A DNA stretch of 40,339 nt from NCBI RefSeq assembly GCF_007126775.1, contig NZ_SLAP01000028.1, positions 1 through 40,339 of the forward strand, in the 5' to 3' direction. Origin of the DNA: Cecembia sp. Its GTDB lineage: Bacteria; Bacteroidota; Bacteroidia; Cytophagales; Cyclobacteriaceae. Both the position numbers and the translations under genes were made by a program. Of this stretch, positions 9,014 through 16,692 are shown one piece after another. The notes beneath the pieces were generated by a model, which searched no databases, was not told where the DNA came from, and was given only the letters and a program-made list of their open reading frames with translations. Numbering within the stretch: the first letter of the stretch is position 1; each line of letters begins with the position of its first letter.

Positions 9014-11146
9014 ATGTCAGGAACAACACTGGAACAGTTCAATTACGATAATAAAATCGTAAAGTACTTCGGGGTCGCCACCATAGCTTGGGGCCTCGTC
9101 GGTATGTTGGTAGGTGTGATTGCAGCCACCCAGCTCTTTCTACCTGAAGCCAACTTAGGAAATCCATATACCACTTTTGGTAGAATCAGACCGCTCCATA
9201 CGAATGCGGTGATCTTTGCCTTTGTGGGAAATGCGATTTTCGCAGGGATATATTATTCCATGCCAAGATTACTGAAGGCCCCGATGTGGAGCAAGGCGCT
9301 CAGCTGGATCAACTTTTGGGGTTGGCAGATAATTATTCTTTTGGCAGCCATAACGCTTCCCTTAGGGCTTACCTCCTCTAAGGAATATGCTGAATTGGAA
9401 TGGCCAATAGATATTCTGATTGCCCTTGTTTGGGTAGCATTTGGTGCCAACATGATCGGAACCATGATCAAAAGAAGAGAAAAGCATATGTATGTAGCCA
9501 TATGGTTTTATCTGGCTTCCTTCGTCACAGTGGCGGTATTGCATATCTTCAACTCTCTGGCACTTCCAGTATCCTTTTTTAAGAGTTACTCTGCTTATGC
9601 AGGTGTTCAGGATGCCTTGGTACAGTGGTGGTATGGACACAATGCGGTGGCATTCTTCCTAACCACGCCATTCTTAGGATTGATGTATTACTACTTGCCA
9701 AAAGCAGCCAACAGACCTGTATATTCTTACAAACTATCCATTATTCACTTCTGGTCCCTGATTTTCCTCTATATCTGGGCTGGGCCTCACCACTTGCTCT
9801 ATACGGCACTTCCGGAATGGGCACAGGTATTGGGAGTAGTTTTCTCGGTCATGTTGATCGCACCTTCCTGGGGAGGTATGGTAAACGGCCTCTTGACCTT
9901 GAGGGGTGCATGGGATAAAGTAAGGGTAGATCCTGTTTTGAAATTCATGGTTGTAGCGGTAACGGCATATGGTATGGCCACTTTTGAAGGGCCATTGCTA
10001 TCTCTTAAAAATGTAAACGCGATTGCCCACTATACGGACTGGATAGTAGCCCACGTACACATTGGTGGATTGGGATGGAATGGGTTCTTTACATTCGCAA
10101 TGTTATATTGGTTATGGCCTAAAATGTGGAAGACCACTTTGTATTCAACCAAACTGGCGAATACCCACTTTTGGATGGGTACGCTTGGAATCATTTTCTA
10201 TGCCCTACCTATGTATGTGGCTGCTCTGACTCAATCTTTGATGTGGAAAGAATTCAGTGAAGCTGGTAGATTGGCTTATCCCAACTTCTTGGAAACAGTG
10301 ATACAGATTGTTCCAATGTACATACTGAGAGCATTTGGAGGGCTTCTTTATTTATCCGGTGCCATTATAATGGTATACAATATGGTGAAGACTGCCAAGC
10401 AGGGAACCTTCCAAGAGGAAGAAGCGGACGAAGCTCCTGCATTGAAGCCACATGTAGCTCATCCTGGTGAATTTTGGCATAGGGCATGGGAAAGAAAGCC
10501 TGTTTTCTTTACCATTATGGCGACAATTGCGATTCTTATTGGGGGAGCAGTGGAAATTATCCCGACTATTCTGGTCAAATCCAATGTACCGACCATTTCA
10601 AGTGTAGAGCCTTACACTCCCTTGGAATTACAGGGTAGGGATTTATATATTTCACACGGATGTGTGGGCTGTCACTCCCAAATGATCAGGCCATTCCGTT
10701 CTGAAACTGAACGCTATGGTGAATATTCTAAAGCTGGAGAATTTGTTTACGACAGACCTTTCCTTTGGGGATCTAAAAGAACGGGTCCTGATTTACACCG
10801 TGTAGGTGGTAAATATCCAGATAGCTGGCACTACCATCACATGGTAGATCCTAGATCCATGTCTCCCGGTTCCTTGATGCCTCCATACCCTTGGATGGTC
10901 ACCAATATGATGGACCACAAAGACCTGCCTGCCAAAATCAGGACACTTCAAAAACTTGGTGTACCATATCCTGAAGGATATGATGAGCAAGCGAATACAG
11001 ACCTTATGGTGCAGGCCGAGCAGATAGTTGCAAACCTGAAATCATCTGGGGTCGAAGCTATGCCAGAATCTGAGATTGTGGCATTGATCGCCTATCTGCA
11101 ACGCCTCGGTACAGATATCAAGAAAACAACAGCTTCCAACCCTTAA
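9014..11146 (+). CDS. ccoNO: cbb3 cytochrome c oxidase, fused subunits I and II (CcoN-CcoO)
   Basis: The 710-residue protein joins the catalytic CcoN and the monoheme CcoO in one chain. The CcoN part (about 1-480) has the expected histidines: H62 in RPLHTNAVIF for low-spin heme b, WYGHNAV and GPHHLLY for CuB, and VAHVHIGGLGWNG for hemes b3 and b. After an acidic linker (EEEADEAPAL) comes the CcoO part with a membrane helix at about 493-520, the heme c motif C550-VGC-H554, RPFRSETERYGEYS, and PPYPWM with the probable axial methionine. The enzyme reduces O2 to water with high affinity and pumps protons across the inner membrane. The fusion is usual in Bacteroidota, so it is not an assembly artefact. 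It lies between ccoS (2 bases) and ccoQ (11 bases). Confidence 0.98.
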   Translation: MSGTTLEQFNYDNKIVKYFGVATIAWGLVGMLVGVIAATQLFLPEANLGNPYTTFGRIRPLHTNAVIFAFVGNAIFAGIYYSMPRLLKAPMWSKALSWINFWGWQIIILLAAITLPLGLTSSKEYAELEWPIDILIALVWVAFGANMIGTMIKRREKHMYVAIWFYLASFVTVAVLHIFNSLALPVSFFKSYSAYAGVQDALVQWWYGHNAVAFFLTTPFLGLMYYYLPKAANRPVYSYKLSIIHFWSLIFLYIWAGPHHLLYTALPEWAQVLGVVFSVMLIAPSWGGMVNGLLTLRGAWDKVRVDPVLKFMVVAVTAYGMATFEGPLLSLKNVNAIAHYTDWIVAHVHIGGLGWNGFFTFAMLYWLWPKMWKTTLYSTKLANTHFWMGTLGIIFYALPMYVAALTQSLMWKEFSEAGRLAYPNFLETVIQIVPMYILRAFGGLLYLSGAIIMVYNMVKTAKQGTFQEEEADEAPALKPHVAHPGEFWHRAWERKPVFFTIMATIAILIGGAVEIIPTILVKSNVPTISSVEPYTPLELQGRDLYISHGCVGCHSQMIRPFRSETERYGEYSKAGEFVYDRPFLWGSKRTGPDLHRVGGKYPDSWHYHHMVDPRSMSPGSLMPPYPWMVTNMMDHKDLPAKIRTLQKLGVPYPEGYDEQANTDLMVQAEQIVANLKSSGVEAMPESEIVALIAYLQRLGTDIKKTTASNP

Positions 11147-11157
11147 TCAAAAGTGTC

Positions 11158-11349
11158 ATGAAAAAAGATATATTAAGTTCTATAGAGAACATAGAAATAT
11201 ACCCAATTATCTCGCTATTGATCTTTGTGATTTTCTTTATCGGGATGTTTATATGGGTAATTCGGGTCGATAAAAAATATGTCGATCATATGAAGGAGAT
11301 GCCATTGAATGAAGAATTAAAAAAGACCAGCGGCTATGAAAAAGTTTAA
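11158..11349 (+). CDS. ccoQ: cbb3 oxidase small subunit CcoQ
   Basis: The 63-residue protein has one transmembrane helix (about residues 17-37, IISLLIFVIFFIGMFIWVIR) followed by a basic then acidic cytoplasmic tail, including KKYVDHMKEMPL, as in CcoQ/FixQ proteins. CcoQ helps hold the CcoP subunit in the oxidase and stabilises it. It starts 11 bases after the ccoNO stop, and its last 14 bases overlap the start of ccoP in another frame, suggesting translational coupling. Small size and weak conservation make homology hard to prove, but position between ccoNO and ccoP supports the call strongly. Confidence 0.9.
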   Translation: MKKDILSSIENIEIYPIISLLIFVIFFIGMFIWVIRVDKKYVDHMKEMPLNEELKKTSGYEKV

Positions 11350-12277
11350 ATCCATATTGATGCTACTAACAGGGATGTTTGTTTCCCTGCCAACATTCGC
11401 TCAGACGAGTGAAATGAACTGGGTAACTAAATTTCAGGAAATGGACAGCAATCAATTGACGTTACTCGTCATTCTTGCGGTAGTGCTGGGGGTAATTGTT
11501 TTGCTTCTGATTTTGATGATCTACCTGATGTCTTTCATGGTAGCCGTCTTCAAAAAAGAGAACCCTGCTATGGTAGAGGAACCTTCATGGTGGGATGAAT
11601 TCAAGCTCAAATACATTACAGGAAAGATGAAGCCTGTTGGCGGAAAAGAAGAAAAAGACCTGATGCTTGACCATTCTTATGATGGAATAGTAGAACTTGA
11701 TAATCATATGCCCCCATGGCTGGCCAATGTTTTCTATATTACAATTGCCTTTGCTGTGGTCTATTTCACTTACTTCTCTGTCTTGGGCCTGGGAAAAACA
11801 CAGTTGGAGGAGTATGAAGAAGAACTGCGCATCGCTGCCATTGAGGCAGAAGAAAGGGCAGCGTTGGCAGTGGGTTCCATCGATGAGTATTCAGTGGTTT
11901 TCGATAGTTCTACAGGAGCTATTAATTCCGGCAGAACTATTTTCGAAGCCAACTGTGCAGCCTGTCATGCGAATGATGGAGGGGGAGGAATTGGCCCCAA
12001 CCTAACAGATGAGTACTGGATACATGGAGGAAGTATAGCTGATATTTTCTCAATAGTGAAATATGGTGTGGTTGAAAAAGGAATGATTCCATGGCAGGAT
12101 CAATTGAGCCCTGAAGAAATGCAGAATGTATCAAGTTACATTTTGACTTTGGTCGGGACTACACCCGCCAATCCCAAAGCTCCTGAAGGGGATAAATATG
12201 AACCTGCTATTGAGGAGCCATTGGACGCACTTACAGAAGATGAACTCGGTCTGGAGGAGGTTGAAGACGAAGATTGA
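11336..12277 (+). CDS. ccoP: cbb3 oxidase cytochrome c subunit III (CcoP), single heme
   Basis: The 313-residue protein begins with a signal-like segment (1-23, ending TFAQ), then a strong membrane helix (about 41-70), the CcoP signature DGIVELDNHMPPW (116-128), a second helix (about 131-152), and one cytochrome c domain with C207-AAC-H211 and a later GMIPWQ methionine segment. Proteobacterial CcoP usually has two c hemes; only one CXXCH is present here. The extra N-terminal helix and single heme look like the Bacteroidota form. The tail is acidic and proline-containing. The subunit passes electrons to CcoO and CcoN on the periplasmic side. It overlaps ccoQ by 14 bases and is followed by a perfect hairpin before ccoG. 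Confidence 0.96.
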   Translation: MKKFKSILMLLTGMFVSLPTFAQTSEMNWVTKFQEMDSNQLTLLVILAVVLGVIVLLLILMIYLMSFMVAVFKKENPAMVEEPSWWDEFKLKYITGKMKPVGGKEEKDLMLDHSYDGIVELDNHMPPWLANVFYITIAFAVVYFTYFSVLGLGKTQLEEYEEELRIAAIEAEERAALAVGSIDEYSVVFDSSTGAINSGRTIFEANCAACHANDGGGGIGPNLTDEYWIHGGSIADIFSIVKYGVVEKGMIPWQDQLSPEEMQNVSSYILTLVGTTPANPKAPEGDKYEPAIEEPLDALTEDELGLEEVEDED

Positions 12278-12290
12278 ATGAATAAATCTA

Positions 12291-12317
12291 AAAGAGGGGG
12301 GATAGTCCCCCCTCTTT
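12291..12317 (+). other. Perfect hairpin between ccoP and ccoG
   Basis: AAAGAGGGGGG and CCCCCCTCTTT form a perfect 11-bp stem with a 5-base loop (ATAGT). Only three T residues follow, so it is a poor intrinsic terminator. It may work as a partial terminator or as a 3' mRNA stabiliser that keeps the structural genes ccoNOQP more abundant than the assembly genes ccoGH. This role is inference. Confidence 0.8.
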
Positions 12318-12332
12318 CCAAGAACCAAAATC

Positions 12333-13751
12333 ATGAGTACTAAAAATCCACATTTGGATCCTGAAAAATTCCGGGATTCTTTGGCTACTGTCAAAGAAGA
12401 TGGGAAGAGAAATTGGATTTACCCCAAGAAAGTTGATGGTAAATTTTATAAATGGAGAACCTATCTATCATGGATACTTCTGGCCATTTTGTTTGTTGGG
12501 CCTTTTATCAAAGTAGGAGGAAGACCCTACATGCTTTTCAATATTTTTGAACGTAAGTTCATCATATTTGGAGCCGCGTTTTGGCCGCAGGACACCCACT
12601 TGCTGATTTTCTTATTGCTCATATTTTTTGTTTTTATCATTCTTTTTACGGCAGTATTTGGACGGGTTTTCTGCGGTTGGGCATGCCCCCAGACCCTATT
12701 TATGGAAATGGTCTTCCGTAAGATTGAGTATTGGATTGAAGGGGATGCGAATCAACAGCGCAAGCTGGACGACATGCCTTGGAATGGAGAAAAGATCAGA
12801 AAGAAAAGCCTTAAATTGACCATTTTTGTCATCATTTCCTTGTTAATTTCACATACTGTGATGGCTTACCTCATTGGAATAGATCAAGTAGTAGAAATTG
12901 TAAGTCAGCCACCAAGTGAAAACATGGCAGGATTTATAGGACTAATGTCATTTACGGGTATTTTTTTATTTGTTTTTTCCTGGTTCAGAGAACAGGCTTG
13001 CCTGGTCGTTTGTCCTTATGGCAGATTACAAGGTGTATTATTGGACGCCAACTCCATCAATGTTACTTATGACCACGTAAGGGGAGAACCAAGAGCGCCG
13101 ATAAGGAAAAATAAGGTGGAGGAAAGCCCTAAGGGAGATTGTATAGATTGTGGTTTGTGTGTTCAGGTATGCCCAACAGGAATAGACATCAGAAATGGAG
13201 TACAAATGGAATGTGTAAACTGTACTGCTTGTATAGATGCATGTGATGAGGTGATGGAAAAAGTAGATAGGCCTTTAGGATTGATTAGGTATGCTTCTGA
13301 TACGAGTATCTTACAAAAAACGCAGAAACTACTTACTGGGAGAGTTAAGCTCTACTCTTTTCTACTCCTAATACTGGTTGGGGCTTTTGTCGCTTTATTG
13401 GCAACAAGAGATGATCTTGGTGCTACAGTGACCAGATTCAGGGGGATGACTTATCAGCCACGGGAAAATGGAGAAATTAGTAATTTGTATGAAGTTACTT
13501 TTATCAATAAGACATTTGAACCACAAGCAATTACCCTGGAACCGGAAGATAAAAAGTACCGACTGGAAGTGATAGGGGATCAGAACTGGACTTTGCAAGG
13601 CCAATCTAAATTTGAAGGAAGGTTTTTTGTCGTTACTGAGGGACAAAACATAAAGACAAACCAGGATAATGTGGTGCTTTTGCTTACCCAAAACGGGAAA
13701 GTGATTGATAAAATCAAAACAAGCTTTATGGGACCCATTGCTTCCAATTAA
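12333..13751 (+). CDS. ccoG: cbb3 oxidase accessory protein CcoG (polyferredoxin)
   Basis: The 472-residue inner-membrane iron-sulfur protein matches CcoG/FixG/RdxA. It has membrane helices near 45-65, 90-110, 158-180, 195-215 and 335-355. Cysteine motifs CGWACPQTLFME and CLVVCPYGRLQG lie near the membrane. Two cytoplasmic 4Fe-4S clusters are held by CIDCGLCVQVCP and CVNCTACIDACD. A C-terminal immunoglobulin-like domain (about 360-472) should be periplasmic. In studied species CcoG reduces Cu(II) to Cu(I) for delivery to the cbb3 oxidase. It starts 55 bases after ccoP, downstream of the hairpin, and continues into ccoH after 47 bases. Confidence 0.96.
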   Translation: MSTKNPHLDPEKFRDSLATVKEDGKRNWIYPKKVDGKFYKWRTYLSWILLAILFVGPFIKVGGRPYMLFNIFERKFIIFGAAFWPQDTHLLIFLLLIFFVFIILFTAVFGRVFCGWACPQTLFMEMVFRKIEYWIEGDANQQRKLDDMPWNGEKIRKKSLKLTIFVIISLLISHTVMAYLIGIDQVVEIVSQPPSENMAGFIGLMSFTGIFLFVFSWFREQACLVVCPYGRLQGVLLDANSINVTYDHVRGEPRAPIRKNKVEESPKGDCIDCGLCVQVCPTGIDIRNGVQMECVNCTACIDACDEVMEKVDRPLGLIRYASDTSILQKTQKLLTGRVKLYSFLLLILVGAFVALLATRDDLGATVTRFRGMTYQPRENGEISNLYEVTFINKTFEPQAITLEPEDKKYRLEVIGDQNWTLQGQSKFEGRFFVVTEGQNIKTNQDNVVLLLTQNGKVIDKIKTSFMGPIASN

Positions 13752-13798
13752 AAGCTTGTTAGAAGTCAAAGAGAAGAAACTAATAAAACAAAATAATT

Positions 13799-14224
13799 AT
13801 GGATTGGGGAAAAGGAATAATATTGACACTTGCTGCATTTGCCGTGCTTATGATATCCATGGTGGTTATCTGTGTTAGACAGGATGATATCCATTTGGTA
13901 ACTCAGAATTATTATGAGGAAGAAATCAAATACCAAGACCAAATCGATAAAATGATCAATGCCAGTCAGCTGGAAAATGAAGTTTTAGTTTATGACAATC
14001 AATTAAAGATTGTAGACTTACAGTTGCCTGTTGGATCTAAAGGTACCCTGCATCTATTCAGACCATCAGATGCAAGGTTGGACAGGAAAATTGAATTTGA
14101 TATCACGGATTTAGCAACCAATTCCATTGATGTAAAAAGTTTAAAATCGGGATATTGGAAGGTAAAATTGAGTTGGATCGAAAACGGAACAGCTTATTAC
14201 CAGGAAAAGAAAATCAATATTTAA
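13799..14224 (+). CDS. ccoH: cbb3 oxidase assembly protein CcoH (FixH)
   Basis: The 141-residue protein has one N-terminal helix (about 5-25), the FixH signature HLVTQNYYEEEIKYQDQI (about 37-54), and a beta-rich periplasmic domain. This is the pattern of FixH/CcoH, a subunit-like assembly factor that interacts with the cbb3 oxidase during biogenesis. It starts 47 bases after ccoG with A-rich sequence between them and no terminator, and its stop directly touches the ATG of the next gene. Length is in the normal range. The call rests on the signature and position. Confidence 0.93.
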   Translation: MDWGKGIILTLAAFAVLMISMVVICVRQDDIHLVTQNYYEEEIKYQDQIDKMINASQLENEVLVYDNQLKIVDLQLPVGSKGTLHLFRPSDARLDRKIEFDITDLATNSIDVKSLKSGYWKVKLSWIENGTAYYQEKKINI

Positions 14225-14929
14225 ATGATTTGGACTGCCTTTTTATTGGGATTTTTGGGCTCCTTTCACTGTTTGGGAATGTGTGGTCCAATTGCTTTGG
14301 CTGTTTCTGCCAAAGACAATTCACCATTTCTTAAAAATAAAATTTTTTATAACCTTGGCCGGACATTAACCTATTCTGCAATGGGAGGATTGATTGGCTT
14401 GGTAGGATTTTCATTCTCACTTGCAGGTGTACAGCAATGGGTATCCATTCTCATGGGAGTACTGATTTTATTGATGGCCTTTTTTTATAAGCAATCTGAA
14501 AGGTGGATCACCCAATCCGGTGTTTTTGGTTCATTGCACCGACTCAAATCTTCCTTGGGAAAATATCTCAAAAAAGGTGGAACCCAAGCGTTTTTTGCTT
14601 CAGGTTTACTTAACGGACTCTTGCCGTGCGGAATGGTATACATTGCATTGATTGCCTCCCTAGCTCTTCAAAGTCCGCTGGAAGGAGCTTTGTACATGAT
14701 GTTTTTTGGTCTAGGGACTATTCCCATGTTAATAGGAGTTATGCTTACCGGCAAAATTCTTTCTCTCCCCATCCGAAATAAACTCACCAATGCAATGCCT
14801 TACGTAGCTATGTTCATAGGTATTCTTTTTATTGTCAGGGGATTGGGCTTGGGGATACACTATGTAAGTCCGAAATTACCCAGCTTTGAAGATGGGAAAG
14901 TTAGTACTGAGATGACAGTTTGTGATTGA
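14225..14929 (+). CDS. SafE/UreH-type membrane protein of the cbb3 cluster
   Basis: The 234-residue protein has about six membrane helices arranged as two related halves. The conserved cysteine and proline motifs are GSFHCLGMCGPIALAVS near the N-terminus and GLLNGLLPCGMVYIAL in the middle, as in the DsbD-like SafE/UreH family (often annotated 'sulfite exporter TauE/SafE'). Members beside ccoGHIS are widespread and probably take part in metal or thiol handling during oxidase assembly; the sulfite label should not be taken literally. Its ATG follows the ccoH stop directly. It is the last gene of the cbb3 block. A hairpin about 170 bases downstream has its T tract on the other strand, so it serves hemN. 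Confidence 0.88.
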   Translation: MIWTAFLLGFLGSFHCLGMCGPIALAVSAKDNSPFLKNKIFYNLGRTLTYSAMGGLIGLVGFSFSLAGVQQWVSILMGVLILLMAFFYKQSERWITQSGVFGSLHRLKSSLGKYLKKGGTQAFFASGLLNGLLPCGMVYIALIASLALQSPLEGALYMMFFGLGTIPMLIGVMLTGKILSLPIRNKLTNAMPYVAMFIGILFIVRGLGLGIHYVSPKLPSFEDGKVSTEMTVCD

Positions 14930-15095
14930 TCGGTGCTGTTTAGGCAGAAATGTACATTAAAATTTTTTTACAAAGGCCACAGAAAATTAAGGGTCACCCG
15001 CCACATCCACCACAAATCTGTATTCAGCACCTTCTGAAGTCGATCAGGGTTCCATTTTCTTAATGCGGGATCAAAGTTAATTTGTCTATTTAGCG

Positions 15096-15127
15096 TAAAA
15101 AACTGCTCCTTTGAAAAAAGGAGCAGT
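15096..15127 (-). terminator. Rho-independent terminator of hemN
   Basis: A perfect 11-bp stem (ACTGCTCCTTT with AAAGGAGCAGT on the plus strand) and a GAAA loop lie 22 bases beyond the hemN stop. Read on the minus strand it is followed by a run of six T (plus-strand A run near 15097-15102). On the plus strand no T run follows, so it mainly terminates hemN. Confidence 0.88.
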
Positions 15128-15149
15128 ATCAAAAAATGGGTTATCCGGG

Positions 15150-16514
15150 TTATATTGCTTGGCTGAATTGAAATTGTTTTTGTTCTTTTTCCTGCATCCT
15201 CTTATCAAAGACCATACAGATGTTGCGTATAAAAGGCTTTCCTGCTTCCAGAATCTGAATCCCTTTTTCATCGAATGCTATTAATCCTTCCATTTCAAAT
15301 GCAACGAGTTGATTAAAATTAGAAATTTCAATATTCTCAAAAAATGGCTCTTCCCAGTTGGCTTTTTGGTTACAAATCAACTGGAGAATCAGGTTTCTGG
15401 TACTGATATCTTCTTCACTCATTATATGACCTTTTAGTAGTGCAAAATTGCCTTTTCCAATTTGCTCCTTATAGGGTTCAATTACTTTGGTATTTTGTGC
15501 ATAAGCATAATATATATCAGAGATGGAGCTATTCCCTAAGCCCAATAATATCTTAGAAGGAGAGGTAGTATATCCCATGAAATTCCGGTGCAAGGTTTTG
15601 TTCTCTTTGGCCAGGTATAGAGGATCATTGGATAGGGCAAAGTGATCCATTCCCACTTCAAGGTACCCCATTTCAGCAAGTATTTCTTTACCTTTTTCAT
15701 AAAGAGCCCTTTTCTCTGATTCCTTGGGTAGAAATTGTTCAAAACTCTTTTGCGCGGGAAAGGCAGAAGGTAGATGTGCATAACTATAGAAAGCGATCCT
15801 ATCCGGTTTCAGGAGCGCAACTTGCATAAAGGTATCTGTGATGGTCTCCAATGATTGGTGGGGTAAGCCATAAATCAGATCAAAATTCACTGATTCGTAG
15901 CCTATTTCTCTGGCCACATCTGTGGCTTCCTTCACTTTTTCAAATGGTTGAATGCGGTGGATGGCTTTTTGAACATCCAGGTTAAAGTCCTGAATTCCAT
16001 AGCTGACTCTTCTGAATCCAAGGTCAAAAAGTGTCTGAAGATGCCCCCTAGTAGTATTATTGGGGTGTCCTTCAAAGCTGAATTCGGCATTGGCCATCAC
16101 CTCCGAACTTTCCAAAATAAACCCTAACATTTCCTGAAGGGATTCAGGAGAAAAGAAGGTAGGAGTACCACCTCCTAAGTGTATACCTGATAATTTTGGT
16201 TTGGAATGCAGTATTCTCAGATATTTACCCCATTCATTTATGATAGATGAGATAAAGGGAGTTTCTACTGCATGATTTTTAGTGATGCGTTTGTTACAAC
16301 CACAATACGTACAAAGGCTTTCGCAATAGGGAAGGTGAATGTAGAGGGTAATTCCCTCTTTCTCTCCAAAATCATCATAAGCCTTTTTCACCAAATTGAT
16401 CCAAGGTTTTTCAGTTAAGTTGTCCGCCCATAAAGGAACAGTAGGATAGGAGGTATATCTTGGTGCAGGTACATTGTATTTTTTGATTAAATCTGCTGCT
16501 ATTGTAGGTTTCAT
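15150..16514 (-). CDS. hemN: Oxygen-independent coproporphyrinogen III oxidase
   Basis: A radical SAM enzyme that decarboxylates coproporphyrinogen III to protoporphyrinogen IX without oxygen. From the chosen start (454 residues) the radical SAM cysteines are C64, C68 and C71 in HLPYCESLCTYCGC, and the sequence also shows the HemN N-terminal PRYTSYPTVP and the SAM-binding LGGGTPTFF. Length is typical. The frame is open to 16580, with further ATGs at 16580 and 16547, but the family begins near the residue encoded at 16514 and the promoter-like elements at 16532-16597 would lie inside the longer versions. It converges on the cbb3 block, and its product supplies heme at low oxygen. It has its own terminator. 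Confidence 0.96.
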   Translation of the reverse strand: MKPTIAADLIKKYNVPAPRYTSYPTVPLWADNLTEKPWINLVKKAYDDFGEKEGITLYIHLPYCESLCTYCGCNKRITKNHAVETPFISSIINEWGKYLRILHSKPKLSGIHLGGGTPTFFSPESLQEMLGFILESSEVMANAEFSFEGHPNNTTRGHLQTLFDLGFRRVSYGIQDFNLDVQKAIHRIQPFEKVKEATDVAREIGYESVNFDLIYGLPHQSLETITDTFMQVALLKPDRIAFYSYAHLPSAFPAQKSFEQFLPKESEKRALYEKGKEILAEMGYLEVGMDHFALSNDPLYLAKENKTLHRNFMGYTTSPSKILLGLGNSSISDIYYAYAQNTKVIEPYKEQIGKGNFALLKGHIMSEEDISTRNLILQLICNQKANWEEPFFENIEISNFNQLVAFEMEGLIAFDEKGIQILEAGKPFIRNICMVFDKRMQEKEQKQFQFSQAI

Positions 16515-16531
16515 ATGCTCCAACTTTGACA

Positions 16532-16539
16532 CAAAGATC
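16532..16539 (-). promoter_or_regulatory. Putative -7 element for hemN
   Basis: On the minus strand the sequence reads GATCTTTG, seven of eight positions of TAnnTTTG, 17 bases before the ATG at 16514. There is no TTG at the -33 distance. Its first base is 51.5 bases from the centre of the palindrome at 16584, the same spacing as at the cbb3 block promoter. Confidence 0.4.
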
Positions 16540-16583
16540 TCTAGCATTTGTTTGTTTTTTGATGACAGGCATCTTTCCATTAC

Positions 16584-16597
16584 CTGATTAAAGTCAT
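16584..16597. promoter_or_regulatory. FNR/CRP-like palindrome upstream of hemN
   Basis: CTGATTAAAGTCAT carries the TGAnnnnnnTCA core of FNR/CRP-type sites and resembles the perfect palindrome at 5603-5616. It lies 70 bases before the hemN ATG at 16514. Oxygen-independent hemN genes are classic FNR-family targets, which supports the reading. Confidence 0.45.
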
Positions 16598-16692
16598 GAT
16601 TTTAAGATGAAGAAATTTGCATCTCATGAAATAAGCTTGGATTTTGAATTGAAAAATTTCTACATTTAAAGTAACCTATTAACCCAATAACC

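Noticed and set aside
9014-11146. ccoN-ccoO fusion as a sequencing artefact
   Set aside because: The fused form with a linker is usual in Bacteroidota and the reading frame is clean throughout.
14932-15031. 7-bp inverted repeat GGTGCTG / CAGCACC with an 86-base loop
   Set aside because: Short arms and a long loop; expected by chance, with no extension.
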